Positions 1 through 11,515 of a DNA stretch of 64,000 nucleotides are shown in pieces; the stretch's first letter is position 1, and every line of letters starts with the position of its first letter. The stretch is from Rugalucina vietnamica (lineage: Eukaryota > Mollusca > Bivalvia > Lucinida > Lucinidae), in assembly GCA_964017185.1 (NCBI GenBank), contig OZ024869.1, positions 6,408,501-6,472,500 on the forward strand. Reading direction: 5' to 3'. The position numbers were made by a program, and so were the translations under genes. Under the pieces are notes generated by a model that was given only the letters and a program-made list of their open reading frames with translations, did not search any database and had not been told where the DNA came from.

Positions 1-480
1 TTTCAGAAATCATTCATATTTGGACTTTAGGTACCCTATAGGGTTTGCTTTGTTTCCGTGAGTTCAGACCTGAGGGTCCATGCTCGGGGGGTGGGGCTAG
101 AGTTCAAAATCTAGGTCACCTTGAAAATGTGCTATTTACATAGTGTTTTTTTCTTCTCTAAGTTCATATATTAACAAAGACTCCTATTCGGATCATAGAT
201 ACCCTTTAGGGTTGAATTAAATTCCATGGCACCAAACTCTAGGGGTGGGGCTGGAGGTCAAAATCTAGGACACATTTATAAAATACAGAATATTTACCAA
301 GATTAATATTCTGTAGGTCTATATCTTGACAACCATTTGTCAGAAAGCATTCATACTTATAACATAGGTACCACATAAGGGTTAGACCCAAGGGTCCATG
401 CATGGGGGTGGGGGTGGGATGGACCCAAGGGTCCATGCATGGGGTGCGGGTGGGACTTGAGGTCAAGGTCTGGGGCATTT

Positions 481-482
<2 letters not shown>
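1..482. repeat. Diverged tandem repeat, about 3 units of roughly 170 bp
   Basis: Three diverged units begin near 1, 175 and 340. Each runs from a CAGAAA..CATTCATA-type start through a GGTACC..TAGGGTT segment to a G-rich GGGGTGGG block and then GAGGTCAAAATCTAGG or a close variant. No coding frame persists through the units. The 3' unit runs into a pure T tract. No gene is seen here. Confidence 0.6.

Positions 483-518
<36 letters not shown>
481..518. repeat. Poly(T) tract
   Basis: An almost pure run of T directly follows the tandem units. On the minus strand it reads as poly(A) and could be the tail of a retroposed sequence. The Lys- and Phe-rich open frames across it are artefacts of the homopolymer. 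Confidence 0.8.
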
Positions 519-522
<4 letters not shown>

Positions 523-861
523 ATGACATTATTTTCATTCCAATCTAGGACTGAGGACCTGACCCATAATGTCCGTGGATTATGTCCTAGATTGAGTATA
601 CACGTCAGCTCTGTATACTGCTCTAAAATAGATCTGTCATTCTAAAACACCAATCCCCCATGTTTGTATGTAATGTGCTTTACAGTGCTTATTTCTAAAG
701 TGTACTTGATAAGGGTACTGTCTTTCATTGGGGTTTGAGGTTCAATGTCAGGGGTGAGCATGTGCAGGGTTGTATAGGTAGGGGGTAGGGAGGGGGCTTT
801 GTGGCTACCAGCCGGGGGTATACGTGCCTCTCAAGGCACTTTTTCTAGTTGATTTGGAAAT

Positions 862-1082
862 TCATTCCGTTGGGAGAAAACCAACAATGTGGTTTTCGAA
901 CAAGTCTGAGACAAACGAAGCTGTACAAGCACAGAAGATGGCTAGAGGCTGGAAATTTCGCATTTAGAAAGTAGAGGGATTGTACTATCCGTGTAGTGAA
1001 ACCAAAGGCGCTGATCAGCTTTGTAGTTACTGCGCCTTTGGTTTCGCATATGGAGATTGTTTGTTTTCACATGAGGCGGCTC
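862..1082. mobile_element. Palindromic MITE (GAGCC family), copy 1, left end decayed
   Basis: This is the first of nine copies of a family of about 235 bp. The right end is intact (TTTTCAC..GAGGCGGCTC) but the left GAGCC end is eroded, the similarity starting at TGGGAGAAAACCAACAATG. The internal pieces AAAGGCGCTGATCAGCTT and TGCGCCTTTG are present, but the central palindrome is shortened. It has no coding capacity and would need a transposase supplied in trans. Confidence 0.75.
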
Positions 1083-1335
1083 ATATTTCATGCTCCTTAA
1101 TATGTTGCAATAAATCATGTCAAAGTCATTGGCATCGTTACTTTTTCCAGCTTTTACCTATACATGTATGAATGTATATTACTTAATTTTACTGATAAGT
1201 AATGCTTTTTGTTCCCTACCTGATTCTATAATTTTATGTGTACTCATACTTTACCTCATAGTAGTAGTTACCATTCAAGTTCAGGAGATGACAAAGACAC
1301 TGGCACAACTGTCAACTTCTCATTTTGAAAACATG

Positions 1336-1585
1336 CCCATGTAATATACAGAGATTTTTAAAGTTGTAAAAATGGAAAAAATTTCAATAGAAAATTTTTG
1401 ATATATTTCTTATTTTTGCTCAGATAGACGTTAGAACTGCCTCACTGAGGCGGTTCTAATGAGTGCCAACACATTCTATGTTTTGGAGCAAAAATAAGAA
1501 ATATAGGTATACCCCTGAAAACCCCAGTTTTTTTTATACAAAAGTGGGGTTTAAAGGGGGTATACATTTAACAGACATGTTTTCC
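1336..1585. mobile_element. Palindromic MITE with CCTCACTGAGG core, copy A
   Basis: One of four copies of a second non-coding family; the others are near 5403, 8220 and 35504. The centre is a hairpin, GTTAGAACTGCCTCACTGAG followed by its complement. One side carries GCCCATGTAATATACAGAGA and the other GTATACCCC..ACCCCAGTTTT and AAAGTGGGGTTTAAAGG. It looks like a non-autonomous DNA transposon. No target duplication was established. Confidence 0.65.
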
Positions 1586-2542
1586 TGATGTCTTGACTTC
1601 TGATGGAGTAATGATGGTAATTCATCAAGGAATAGCAAGTGACAACCATTAAACAATATTTCATATATTTTATTGAGATGATAAACAGAAGCTGCCTGAA
1701 AAACAGATCACAGAAATTATAAACAAACAAACAATGAGGTATCTTTAATGATGTATTAATTTTATACCCTTTTGGAATAAACTGGTAAGTTTAGCATATT
1801 TCTGTACACAATTGAATTGAGCATGACGAGATATTTAAATCCTGTAGTAATTTGATACCCTAGATCCGGAAATATTTGTGATTAACATAATTTTTGCTAT
1901 TATTTGCGAATTGGTTGCCTCGCGAATTCAAAGTTCTTGCTAATAAAGAGTCACTATAAACTCTATAGAATACACAGACGCTCGCGAATTCAAGAACTCA
2001 CTAATAATTCGGAAATAGAAAATTTGCGAAATAAAAGTCTTGCGAAATTTTCTGAATTTACAGTATTATTTTTTAACAATCATCGGAAAAGATTTTTTCT
2101 ATACCTTAGGTAAGAATGCAAATTCATTTTAATGACAAAGGTATTTGGTTTAATTGGTGTTGGAAACATTTCTACAAGTACCACCATAGGGCACCTTTTT
2201 TGAAAATGAACACTGTAGTGTTATTATGAAACATGAGTGAAACTCTCTGATTTTTCCTTTTTTTTTATTTCATAAAAGAGAATGTTTTGCTAGCATGAGT
2301 GTTGTGAAATAAAAAAGCAACCTCACTTTGTGGAGAAGTAGAGTAAATACATTATTGGCAGTATAGGAAAACGAAAACATCTATCAATGCTATTGAAATT
2401 CTAAATCTGTATCTACAAAATGATTACTACATTAGTATGTAAGACAAAAATTAATTAAATTATAGTCTGAACATTCTTTCAGTCAGAAACTTAAAGGAGA
2501 TATAAAATGCCTTAGAATTCCCATACAACTTACTATAATTTT
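1586..2542. other. No gene recognised; AT-rich DNA
   Basis: About 950 bp without a credible coding frame. The word GCGAATTC recurs around 1905-2045 in a locally repetitive patch, which explains the short open frame there. No splice-bounded exon, RNA gene or transposon end was recognised. Confidence 0.5.
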
Positions 2543-3654
2543 AAGCTCGCCTGCACGAAGTGCATAGAGCTATTGTAGTCACCTCGGTCGTCTCCGTTTA
2601 CAGGTACGTCCGCGTCCGCGTCACACTTTTGGTTAAAGTTTTTTATAAGTTTATATCTCTTGACCATGTTGATGGATCAAGTTGATACTTTGCATGTTGC
2701 TAGATATTGGTCTGAAGTTTTATGCAGTACCATCATGACCCACCCTAGGTGACCTTGAGGTCAAGGTCACGGACTTAGAAATTTTGTGTTTAAGTTTTTG
2801 GTTAAAGTTTTTGTAAGTCTATATCTCTTGACCATATTGATAGATTGAGTTGATACTTTGCATGTTGCTAGATATTGGTCTGAAGTTTTACGCAGTACCA
2901 TCATGACCCACCCTGGATGACCCTGAGGTCAAGGTCACGGACATAGAAATTTTGTGTTTAAGTTTTTGGTTAAAGTTTTTGTAAGTCTATATCTCTTGAC
3001 CATGTTGATGGATTGAGTTGATACTTTGCATGTTGCTAGATATTGGTCTGAAGTTTTATGCAGTACCATCATGACCCACTCTCAGTGACCTTGAGGTCAA
3101 GGTCACAGACTTAGAAATTTTGTGTTTAAGTTTTTGATTTAAGTTTTTGTAAGTCTATATCTCTTGACCATGTTGATTGATCGAGTTGATACTTTGCATG
3201 TTGGTAGATATTGGTCTGAAGTTTTATGCAGTACCATCATGACCTAACCTGGGTGACCTTGAGGTCAAGGTCACAGACTTAGAAATTTTGTGTTAATTTT
3301 TTTGGTTAAAGTCTAAATCTCTTGAACATGTTGATGGATAAAGTTGATACTTGCATGTTGATAGATATTGGTCTCAGGTTTTATGCTGTACATACAACTC
3401 ACCTGGATGACCTTGAGGTCAGGGTCACGCACTTGGAAGTTTTGTGTTTAAGTTTTGGTTAATGTTTTATAAGTCTATATCTCTTGAACATGTAGATTGA
3501 TCAAGTTCATACAATGCATTGGTCTGAAGTTTTATGTTGTACCATCATGACCCACCTGAGTGACCTTGAGGTCAAGGTCATGGGTCATAGATTTTAACAG
3601 ATGTAGTGGCAAAGCACAAGTCAGGCGAGCTACGCTGTCCTGCGACAGCTCTTA
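2543..3654. mobile_element. Composite non-coding element with AGCTCGCCTG ends and internal 168-bp tandem repeats
   Basis: The left end reads TTAAGCTCGCCTGCACGAAG and the right end CAGGCGAGCTACGCTGTCC, giving a 10-bp inverted pair (AGCTCGCCTG/CAGGCGAGCT). Between them lie about 5.6 tandem units. The word CTCTTGACC or its variant recurs at 2657, 2825, 2993, 3161, then about 3319 and 3481, so the period is 168 bp before it shortens. Most units contain the palindrome TGACCTTGAGGTCAAGGTCA. The end design resembles the GCTCACCTGAG elements at 18305 and 31494, but the internal sequence differs. It has no open frame. Confidence 0.7.
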
Positions 3655-4277
3655 TTGTTTATATCATGATAATGTATTGCTGTATGAAAATCTCAAGTAT
3701 TGTCCCATGGAATATGATAAGGCTTGCTTGTGGAATCTTGCTTTCTATAAAACATTCTAAGAGAGTTACTATTGCTTGATGTTGCCAAATATGAATGAAT
3801 TATGCCTTGTAATAAGGTCTTCCATTTTAGATTGTAATAAGAATGTCAGTATCATTTGCAGATTCATTGTTTTCAACCTCATTATGTAAACTTTAATAAG
3901 AATTACATGTGTATGAAATATAGGAGGTATGATAACATTATTTCTATGTGAGATACAGATATGAACACTAGATAATAAAATGAAGCAGGCAAAAACTGAT
4001 ATAATTTTGGCTATGAACAGTTTATAGCACTGTGGGCTTTTCTTAAAAACAAATCGTAAAAAACATACAATGTATACAAACAAAATATATACAAACAGAT
4101 CAACATATTGTTTGTTATAAACTCAACACATCCATATGGAATGATAAAAAGCAATTCAAATGTTGTAATTATATTATGCATATAACTATGAAACACACAC
4201 ACTACATACTTACTCACATGATGGAGGGATAGATGTGAAATTATATTAACATAATAATTACTAATATGTGCATACAT
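3655..4277. other. No gene recognised
   Basis: AT-rich sequence between two elements. The two short minus-strand open frames here have biased composition, lack family motifs and are not bounded by splice sites. Nothing else was recognised. Confidence 0.5.
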
Positions 4278-4281
4278 TTAA

Positions 4282-5225
4282 GGATGTTCGCTGCCAATGA
4301 AAAAATATTCAAACTTTTTTTCTAACCACTCTTTTTTGATTCCAAAATACAACACAAGACATTTGAAAACAAAATAAATATAAGGTAGTATGCATTTTTT
4401 CAAGCTACAGGCCTCTGAATGAGACCTCTGAGCACCATGTTTTAAATTTGGTAAAATTAATTTAATTTATAATTCTTTGAATCATACCTATCTTGAACAA
4501 AAATACACCTAGAATGCTTTCAAAAGTCATAATATTTACGTAGCGCAGACAATTTTGGACCAAAAGCATAGAAAAATTTGCAACTTGGAGTGGATGACAA
4601 AATTTTACAATTTCTTTTCTAACCCTACCCCCATACTTGAAAAGTCGGAAAAAATCAATATTTTGAAATGTACCAAACCCATATTTGTTGATTCAAACTT
4701 TTTCTTGTATATTCACACAACATAGAACTTGGTAATGTTGTTCGAATAAAAGAAAGAAAAATATAGGGTAGTGAGCACATAAGAGAGAACCAACAACTTG
4801 AAAATCGCCATTTTCGGCCTTTTTTCGGCTGTTTTGTTTCTAAAAGCCCATTTCATAAAACCACCTTAAATTTTAAAACCAGCACACCAAGACACAAAAA
4901 ATGACTTAGAATACCATGTACACATATACTGCTGCTAAAATAAACATCAAACTAGTGCAATTAATTTGAAGATGTGTAATATTCAAGTTTAATCTACCCT
5001 ACCCCCTAAATTTTACTGACAACTAAAATTTTCTGAAAAGTTGCAGAAAAATGGGGTGAAAAAATGAAGTTTCTTAGATTGACAATTTTCATGGCTCATT
5101 TGATGCATTTTATCAATATGTATCCAAATATAAAATATTAGGAAAATATCTGCAACCGTTTACGAGATATTCAAGAAAAGAAAAACCGGAAGTTCCGAAA
5201 TGTCAAATGTTAGCAGCGAACATCC
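4282..5225. mobile_element. 944-bp non-autonomous DNA transposon with TTAA flanks
   Basis: The element starts GGATGTTCGCTGCC and ends GCAGCGAACATCC, a 13-bp terminal inverted repeat. TTAA lies at both borders (4278-4281 and 5226-5229). TTAA duplications are typical of piggyBac and Kolobok superfamilies. The interior has no coding frame of useful length, so it is a deletion derivative or MITE. The superfamily assignment is inferred from the target duplication only. Confidence 0.75.
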
Positions 5226-5402
5226 TTAAACCCATCTACATAGATAACATTTTGTTTAATGGAAACATTCAAATAACTGCTATAACAATAATAATGAATA
5301 ATTGCATGTACGAAAACAACTTTGACTTTTCCTATTACTATGTAGCAATGAATTATACTTTGTATAATACCCTATACACTTAAATGTGATCATCCGGCAT
5401 CA

Positions 5403-5675
5403 CGATAACATGTCCATGAAATGTATACTCCCTTAAGCAGTAGTAAAACTGGGATATACAGAGAAAAACTTGGATATACAGGGTATACAATTTTTCTTAT
5501 TTTTTGATCCAAAACATAGATTGTGGGTACTTGCTAAAACTGCCTCACTGAGACAGTTCTAACATGTATCCACAATAAATGTTGGAGCAAACATCAAAAT
5601 ACCATTTTGTCTGATGAAATTTTTATTTTTACAGCTGAAAAAAATCTCTATATTGCATGGGCAAGTTTTCGTAAT
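5403..5675. mobile_element. Palindromic MITE with CCTCACTGAGG core, copy B
   Basis: Same family as copy A but in the opposite orientation. It runs from CATGTCCATGAAATGTATAC through GTGGGTACTTGCTAAAACTG, the CCTCACTGAGACAGTTCTAA hairpin and CAATAAATGTTGGAGCAAAC to GCATGGGCAAGTTTTCGTAA. There is no coding content. Confidence 0.65.
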
Positions 5676-5927
5676 GTATGTGGGAGACCAGATAAAGGAG
5701 TATTGAATTGACAAAAGATTCTACTGAGCACCCACAACATGGGAATTTTTATGAAGGAATATGCAAAATTATCCACTAGTCATCATCAGAAGCCCCTTTT
5801 ATCAGTCTTAAGTGTAAACAATAATGGAATTTTGCACACAGATAAAATCAACAGTTATCAAGATGAAGATACATGTACTTTTGGTACACAAAGATTGCTA
5901 AATCTACATGTAGACACATTCCAAACT

Positions 5928-6118
5928 GGCCCTGAGGTTATAAAACTTTTCTCATGCTCAGCTCAGCTGAGACTAAAATTTATCCTGCTGATAAATGGCA
6001 GGCTTTGATGATCTAAACCTGAAATCTGAATTCATTTTGGCTATTTCAGCATTTATGAGCAGGATAAATTTTAGTATCAGCTGAGTTAAGCATGAAAAAA
6101 GTTTTATAACCTTGGGCC
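5928..6118. mobile_element. Foldback element, about 190 bp, arms of about 75 bp
   Basis: The left arm GGCCCTGAGGTTATAAAACT pairs with the right arm AGTTTTATAACCTTGGGCC. Pairing continues inward through CTCATGCTCAGCTCAGCTGA against TCAGCTGAGTTAAGCATGA, and AAATTTATCCTGCT against AGCAGGATAAATTT. Only a short centre is left unpaired. It is a non-coding MITE-like hairpin. Confidence 0.7.
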
Positions 6119-6297
6119 TGCCTGGCCTTGGTACAACATCAGAGTGTCAGCTGATATTCTGGGAAGATTGGTATAGAGTTCAATACACAATTCGGATTTG
6201 CATAACACCCTAATAACACTCAGCAGATAATAGAGAAGAACCCCTAAGTGTAAAATCGTTTTTCTTATGAAGAGGTTATTAACATACTGATTATTAC

Positions 6298-6608
6298 CAT
6301 CCATAGTGCAGGTTATATTTCCTTTTTGGTCCTTTGAGATCAGCGAGGATATTCTGAGAAATCAGAAATTTATTATCGGTTAAGAATCATGTTCCAACCA
6401 ATGTTTAACATAATTATTTGGTCCCATTTAGATAATATTAGTCTTTGTATCGACTATCCTGTTGAAAGTTGCAAAATTTCAGTAATTCTCTGTGGCTCCA
6501 TGTTGCCAAATCTAAAGGGTCACTGACGAGACTTTAATAGTCGAAACCGCGGTATGGCCCATCCCCTTTCTCATGAATGTGTTCACTGCTCTTAAAGGAT
6601 CTCAGTTT
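6298..6608. repeat. Interspersed repeat family R3, copy 1 (SINE-sized)
   Basis: About 300 bp closely matching 22013-22322 and, in part and inverted, 24897-25045. Shared blocks include CCATAGTGCAGGTTATATTT, GGTCCTTTGAGATCAGCGAG, TAGTCGAAACCGCGGTATGG and GGCCCATCCCCTTTCTCAT. It has no coding frame. Its size and dispersed copies suggest a SINE or other short element, but no tRNA-type promoter was identified inside it. Confidence 0.6.
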
Positions 6609-6830
6609 TAATTTTTATTTACTCTTTATATGGTCACACCAAGGTAAATGCTTATGACCCCATAATCCCTTGACGTGGGGTACTCTTCTAGGACTGTTTA
6701 TTCGGGGCAATCATGAAAGGCCACCATAATCAAGAAAAGCAGGAAAATGTCTTTAACAAAAGTTTGAGATAAAATGGCTATAAGACTTCATATCATTTCC
6801 TGCCTCTTCTGACACTTATTTTCACATTTT
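6609..6830. repeat. Dispersed repeat fragment related to 48226-48390
   Basis: It shares CCCCATAATC, GGACTGTTTATT followed by GGGG, and AGGCCACC, in the same order and orientation, with the segment near 48.2 kb. The two are too diverged for borders to be set by eye. No coding potential was seen. Confidence 0.4.
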
Positions 6831-6868
6831 AGTATCTTCGAGTACTACCAACTCCTTATTTCAGCCTT

Positions 6869-6947
6869 GCCAGCCACAGTGGTGTAATGGATCCGATAGC
6901 ATATTTGCTTAGCAATCAAGAGGTTGCGGGTTCGAAACCCGGCTGGT
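6869..6947 (+). other. tRNA-like sequence (Ala-like, probably a SINE head or tRNA pseudogene)
   Basis: A strong B-box (GGTTCGAAACC) closes a T-arm-like hairpin. It is preceded by an anticodon-like loop TTAGCAA and an A-box-like TGGTGTAATGG. Flanking GCCAGCC and GGCTGGT can pair as an acceptor stem, but then the T stem shrinks or carries a mismatch, and the anticodon stem has a mismatch next to the loop. A functional tRNA is therefore doubtful; a tRNA-derived SINE promoter or a decayed tRNA-Ala copy fits better. Confidence 0.4.
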
Positions 6948-7126
6948 ACATATGCCTGTCATGGTGATAAATGTTCACTCTGATGTAATAAAGGCAAACC
7001 ACCCATAGGGTGTAACATGTTATTTCATCTCATAATTTTAATTATCTGCTTCACATCATCCTCACATCCTGAATATGACCAAGTGCTTTCTTTTTCTTAG
7101 AATTTCACTTTATTTTCTTCCTGAGG

Positions 7127-7249
7127 CTATAATGGTTTCTTCTTCTCTTGAACTTCTTCAAAATTATCTTCATTTTCTACCATCACCTTGCCCTCTGCCA
7201 TCATTCTCTTCTCCATCTCATCTCTCTGCTTACGTACAAAGAACCCACA
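7127..7249 (-). CDS. Integrin alpha exon 21: cytoplasmic tail and stop
   Basis: It starts [16 protein letters not shown] and ends EKKKPL before TAG. The KxGFFKR membrane-proximal motif is present with Val replacing the last Lys. An AATAAA lies about 11 bp past the stop (minus strand), too early to be confidently called the poly(A) signal. Confidence 0.93.
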   Translation of the reverse strand, partial: CGFFVRKQRDEMEKRMMAEGKVMVENEDNFEEVQEKKKPL

Positions 7250-10200
7250 CTGTAAATGGAAAAAAATATTCAAAATAAAGCATATATTCATCGTAGAGTA
7301 GAGTAGTTAAACCTGGTAATATAGGGCACTATTCCTCACTCTTTAGTCCATCAAGATCTTACTTATTGAAGGTGTTATTTTTGATGCAAGTTTGGTTGAA
7401 TATCATTGTGAATATGAGACAAAACAGAATGTACAACTTTAGAAAAAATAAAAAAATCATCAAAGAACTAAAACAGACTGGAGTATTTGATGATTATTGA
7501 TAGATTATTTTGTAAGTTCTTCGGAAAATCCTATGTTGTGGTTCTGCACACTCATTACAGCTGAAGTGAGTAACTATCTCCAACTAACATAGATTTTTGT
7601 GAAGAAATGAGTAAGATTATCCCCTTAATCATCATCAATCTCTTTTTGTTAAAGAAGTAAAGAAACACCTACCTTCCACAGAATGAGAACAATGACAGCT
7701 ATAAGAATGAGACCAGCTAACACACTGATCAGTATTATCCACCAAGCTACTGGTGTTGGGGGTGGGGACTTAGGCTGAACATCAGTGAACACCTGGAATA
7801 CAAATGAGCCACCTCGTGGGAAAACCAACAATGTGGTTTCTGACCAGGTCTGACACAAATCAGGCTGTACAGTCACAGAAGACAGCTAGAAGCATGAAAT
7901 TTCGTATTTAGGAAGTAGAGGGATTGTTCTATCCGTGTAGCAAAAACAAAGGCGCTGATCAGCTTCGCGGTTACCGCGAAGCTGATCTGTGCCTTTGTTT
8001 TTGCATATGCAAATTGTTGGTTTTCCCATGAGGCGGCTCAAATGTGACAGTGTCAGTTTTACTTTTTTCAGCATATTCATGGTTATACCATTTTGTATGT
8101 TGTCAGCGTTCTAGAAATAATTTGTAATCAGCATTTTTTAAATAATTTGAAAACTTTAAGATTTTCTTTGTTATGAAAAACAGACAAAAATCTGGTTTGA
8201 TCATTATGACAAAATATCATCAGGAAAACATATCCGTGAAATGTATACCCCTTTAAACCCCACTTTTATATAGGAAAACTGGGGTTTGCAGGGGTAAACT
8301 TATTTTCCTTATTTATAATCCAAAACATAGATTGTGGGTGCTCATTAGAACCGCCTCGGCGAGGCGGTTCTAACGTGTACCCACAATCTCTGTTTTGAGA
8401 AAAAATAAGAAAAAAAATCTACTAATCATTTTCATTTTTTACAACTCTGAAACTCTCTGTATATTGCATGGGCAAGTTTTCGTAATATTGACACATATAG
8501 GCCTACATACCTTAGTGGAGTGATCTGTCACATTGGTTAAAAGTCTCTCTTTTGCGCCAAATCTTACATAAGAGTCCGTTCTGAATGTCACTATGCCACC
8601 CTAAAAATAAACAATAAATAGGTGACACCGCAATCTCATCTGGGTCATTCTGTTTGCATACAGGAACTTAATAAAACATACATAAAAATACAAATCACTC
8701 CCCATGCCCCTAAACTCAAAGTTAAGTAGACTCACTCAAATGATGATGATGGACAATCTATTCATCACAAACGGGTTGAAGGTAAGTGTAAAACAAATAA
8801 ATAGAATGTTGAAAATGAAAAACAAATGCATCATGACAATTTCACTGAGAAGTATAACCCAGAATTATTGAAGAACATATTATTACACCAAAACAGGCAC
8901 AGATATGCTTTTATATTTTCTGTTCAGTCCTGAATCTCCTAAATAACCAACTTTCACATTTCAAATGCATTTTATGAAATTTTACAGAACCTAAAAAGAT
9001 ATTGGAAGTATTTGATTATTTGTAGAGCAATTTTGGGTACATCCTAACAAAATCAAATAGGTTTTTATGAAGAACTAACAAAAAATTATCTTTCAATTAC
9101 ATGTATCATCCCTAACAAAATCAAATAGGTTTTTATGAAGAACTAACAAAAAAATATCTTTCAATTACATGTATCATCCCTAACAAAATCAAATAGGTTT
9201 TTATGAAGAACTAACAAAAAATTATCTTTCAATTACATGTATCATCCCTAACAAAATCAAATAGGTTTTTATGAAGAACTAACAAAAAGTATCTTTCAAT
9301 TACATGTATCATCCCTAACAAAATCAAATAGGTTTCATGAAAAACTAACAAAAATTATCTTTCAATTACATGTATCATCCCTAACAAAATCAAATAGGTT
9401 TTTATGAAGAACCAACAAACAATTATCTTTCAATTACATGTAACATCTCTAACAAAATCAAATAGGTTTTTTATGAAGAAATAACAAAAATTATCTTTCA
9501 AGTACATGTATCATCCCCCAACAAAATCAAATAGGTTTTTAACTAACAAAAATTATCTTTCAGTATCATCCCTAACAAAATCAAACAGGTTTTTATGAGG
9601 AACTAAAAAAATTATCTTTCAATTACATGTATCATTCCTAACAAAATCAAATAGGTTTTTATAAAGAACTAACAAAAACTATCTTTCAATTACAAGTATT
9701 ATCCCTAACAAAATCAAATAGGTTTTTTGCAGACGTATAGGTTATAACTTGAATGTTATGCGACAGTCTGCATGCTTAGTTTTTAACCCAATCACGGTTG
9801 ATAACTATGCTGCCTTCTTTAATTGCACGCCGGTGGGTCGGGCGTCAGACTCTGTGATGGCCCCGACTTAAAGCTATTCATTTTAGTTGGTTGGGGCCGG
9901 AGCTTCTTGTCTGTTGCTTGGCCCACCTGGGTCCAACTGATGTTTTTCTTTAGCTCCGGAGTTAGTAAGTTATTTGGCGCCCAGGGATCTCCATCGTCGG
10001 GCAGCTTACTGAATCTGTTAGTCCTGGTTTTTGATTCATCAGGATGTTTATCATGATTTATTTGTTTGTTCTTGATGATTCATTTACTAGTTAGAGATTC
10101 ACCACGAGGACCGAAGAACTAACTAAATGTTAAGAACCACTGCAGAAGCTGAGGGTGAGGTTACGGCCGTGTAAAATCGATTTAAACCCGCCAGTTGTGT

Positions 10201-11460
10201 TACTGATCGTTCCAAGTCGATACTTCTGTGGTGGTTCTTTTTGTTTTATGTCTTGGTGTTTAAAATATTTTTGTGCTGTTGGCGCCTTATGTATGTTTGC
10301 ATATTTTTAGTTAAGGTAACTGAGTGGCCACCTATTGGGAAAATAGCTGCTCATTTGGCTTACGAAATGTTTTCGTGGTATAAGTACCTGATTGTTAGTT
10401 TGGTTTTTTTGGAGTGGGAGTCTTTTTCTGATTGCGCCTTTTCCTGATCTTTGCCTACTTGCACTTTTTTTATGAAGAACTAACAAAAAATTATCTTTCA
10501 ATTACATGTATCATCCCTAACAAAATCAAATAGGTTTTTATGAAGAACTAACAAAAAGTATCTTTCAATTACATGTATCATCCCTAACAAAATCAAATAG
10601 GTTTTTATGAAGCACTAACAAAAAGTATCTTTCAATTACATGTATCATCCCTAACAAAATCAAATAGGTTTTTATGATGAACTAACAAAAATTATCTTTC
10701 AATTACATGTATCATCAAATACCCTTGTCAAACTGATTGTGGAAAGATGCACCTACCATTTTCTTCAACAGGTCCTTATTGATTACGAACTCTAGAGCAA
10801 CAACTGCACTCTCTCGCGGCGAGATATTTCTCAATGAACACTCATATCTTGTGCATACTGTCTTCTCACAATCCTGAAAAAGAGAGAAGTGAGAATAGAA
10901 AGCTCAGGAATTGATATACATGCATAACTCAGACACAGGCAGGAAAATATACACAACAACACACAACACTAGCTCTTGGGCACAACAGAGAAGCTGACAA
11001 AATAGATATATAACCAAGAAGTTTCTATACTTGAAACTCCTTGATATAACAAAGATAGATTTGTCAGTTTTAGTTAAACAGTTAATATCAGATAATGAAC
11101 ATTTGAAAACTACATATGTACATATGAACATAAATACATGCAGTTGAACACATGTACATGTAGCACACTATTTAAAATTGTCTCCAGATCAAGCATTTTT
11201 TATTCAACAACGAAAGAATAAGCACACAAATGGAACTCAATAAATACCAGCCAAATGAAGTCCAACAACTAAATCAATGCAAATGCAATGGATAATATAG
11301 TGCGCGCTATATGCACGGACATCGCTAGCTGTACATGATAATGATGGTTGGTTGGTTATTTTTGGTTGCTTTCGTGTTTTATGCCCCACACTCAATATCA
11401 AAGTTCATATGGAGATGGACTTTTTGGCTATAATTCTTATCCGAACCTAGTCTAGAAAGT

Positions 11461-11515
<55 letters not shown>

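Noticed and set aside
439-645. Poly-Phe and poly-Lys frames over the T tract (also 33006-33319)
   Set aside because: Homopolymer artefacts with no other coding evidence.
7886-8080. Short protein with [17 protein letters not shown] (recurs at 980, 23465 and 34536)
   Set aside because: The recurring peptide comes from the palindromic core of the GAGCC MITE and appears wherever that element lies.
9090-10717. CRISPR-like array of direct repeats
   Set aside because: Units are contiguous with no unique spacers, in an intron of an animal gene; it is a minisatellite.
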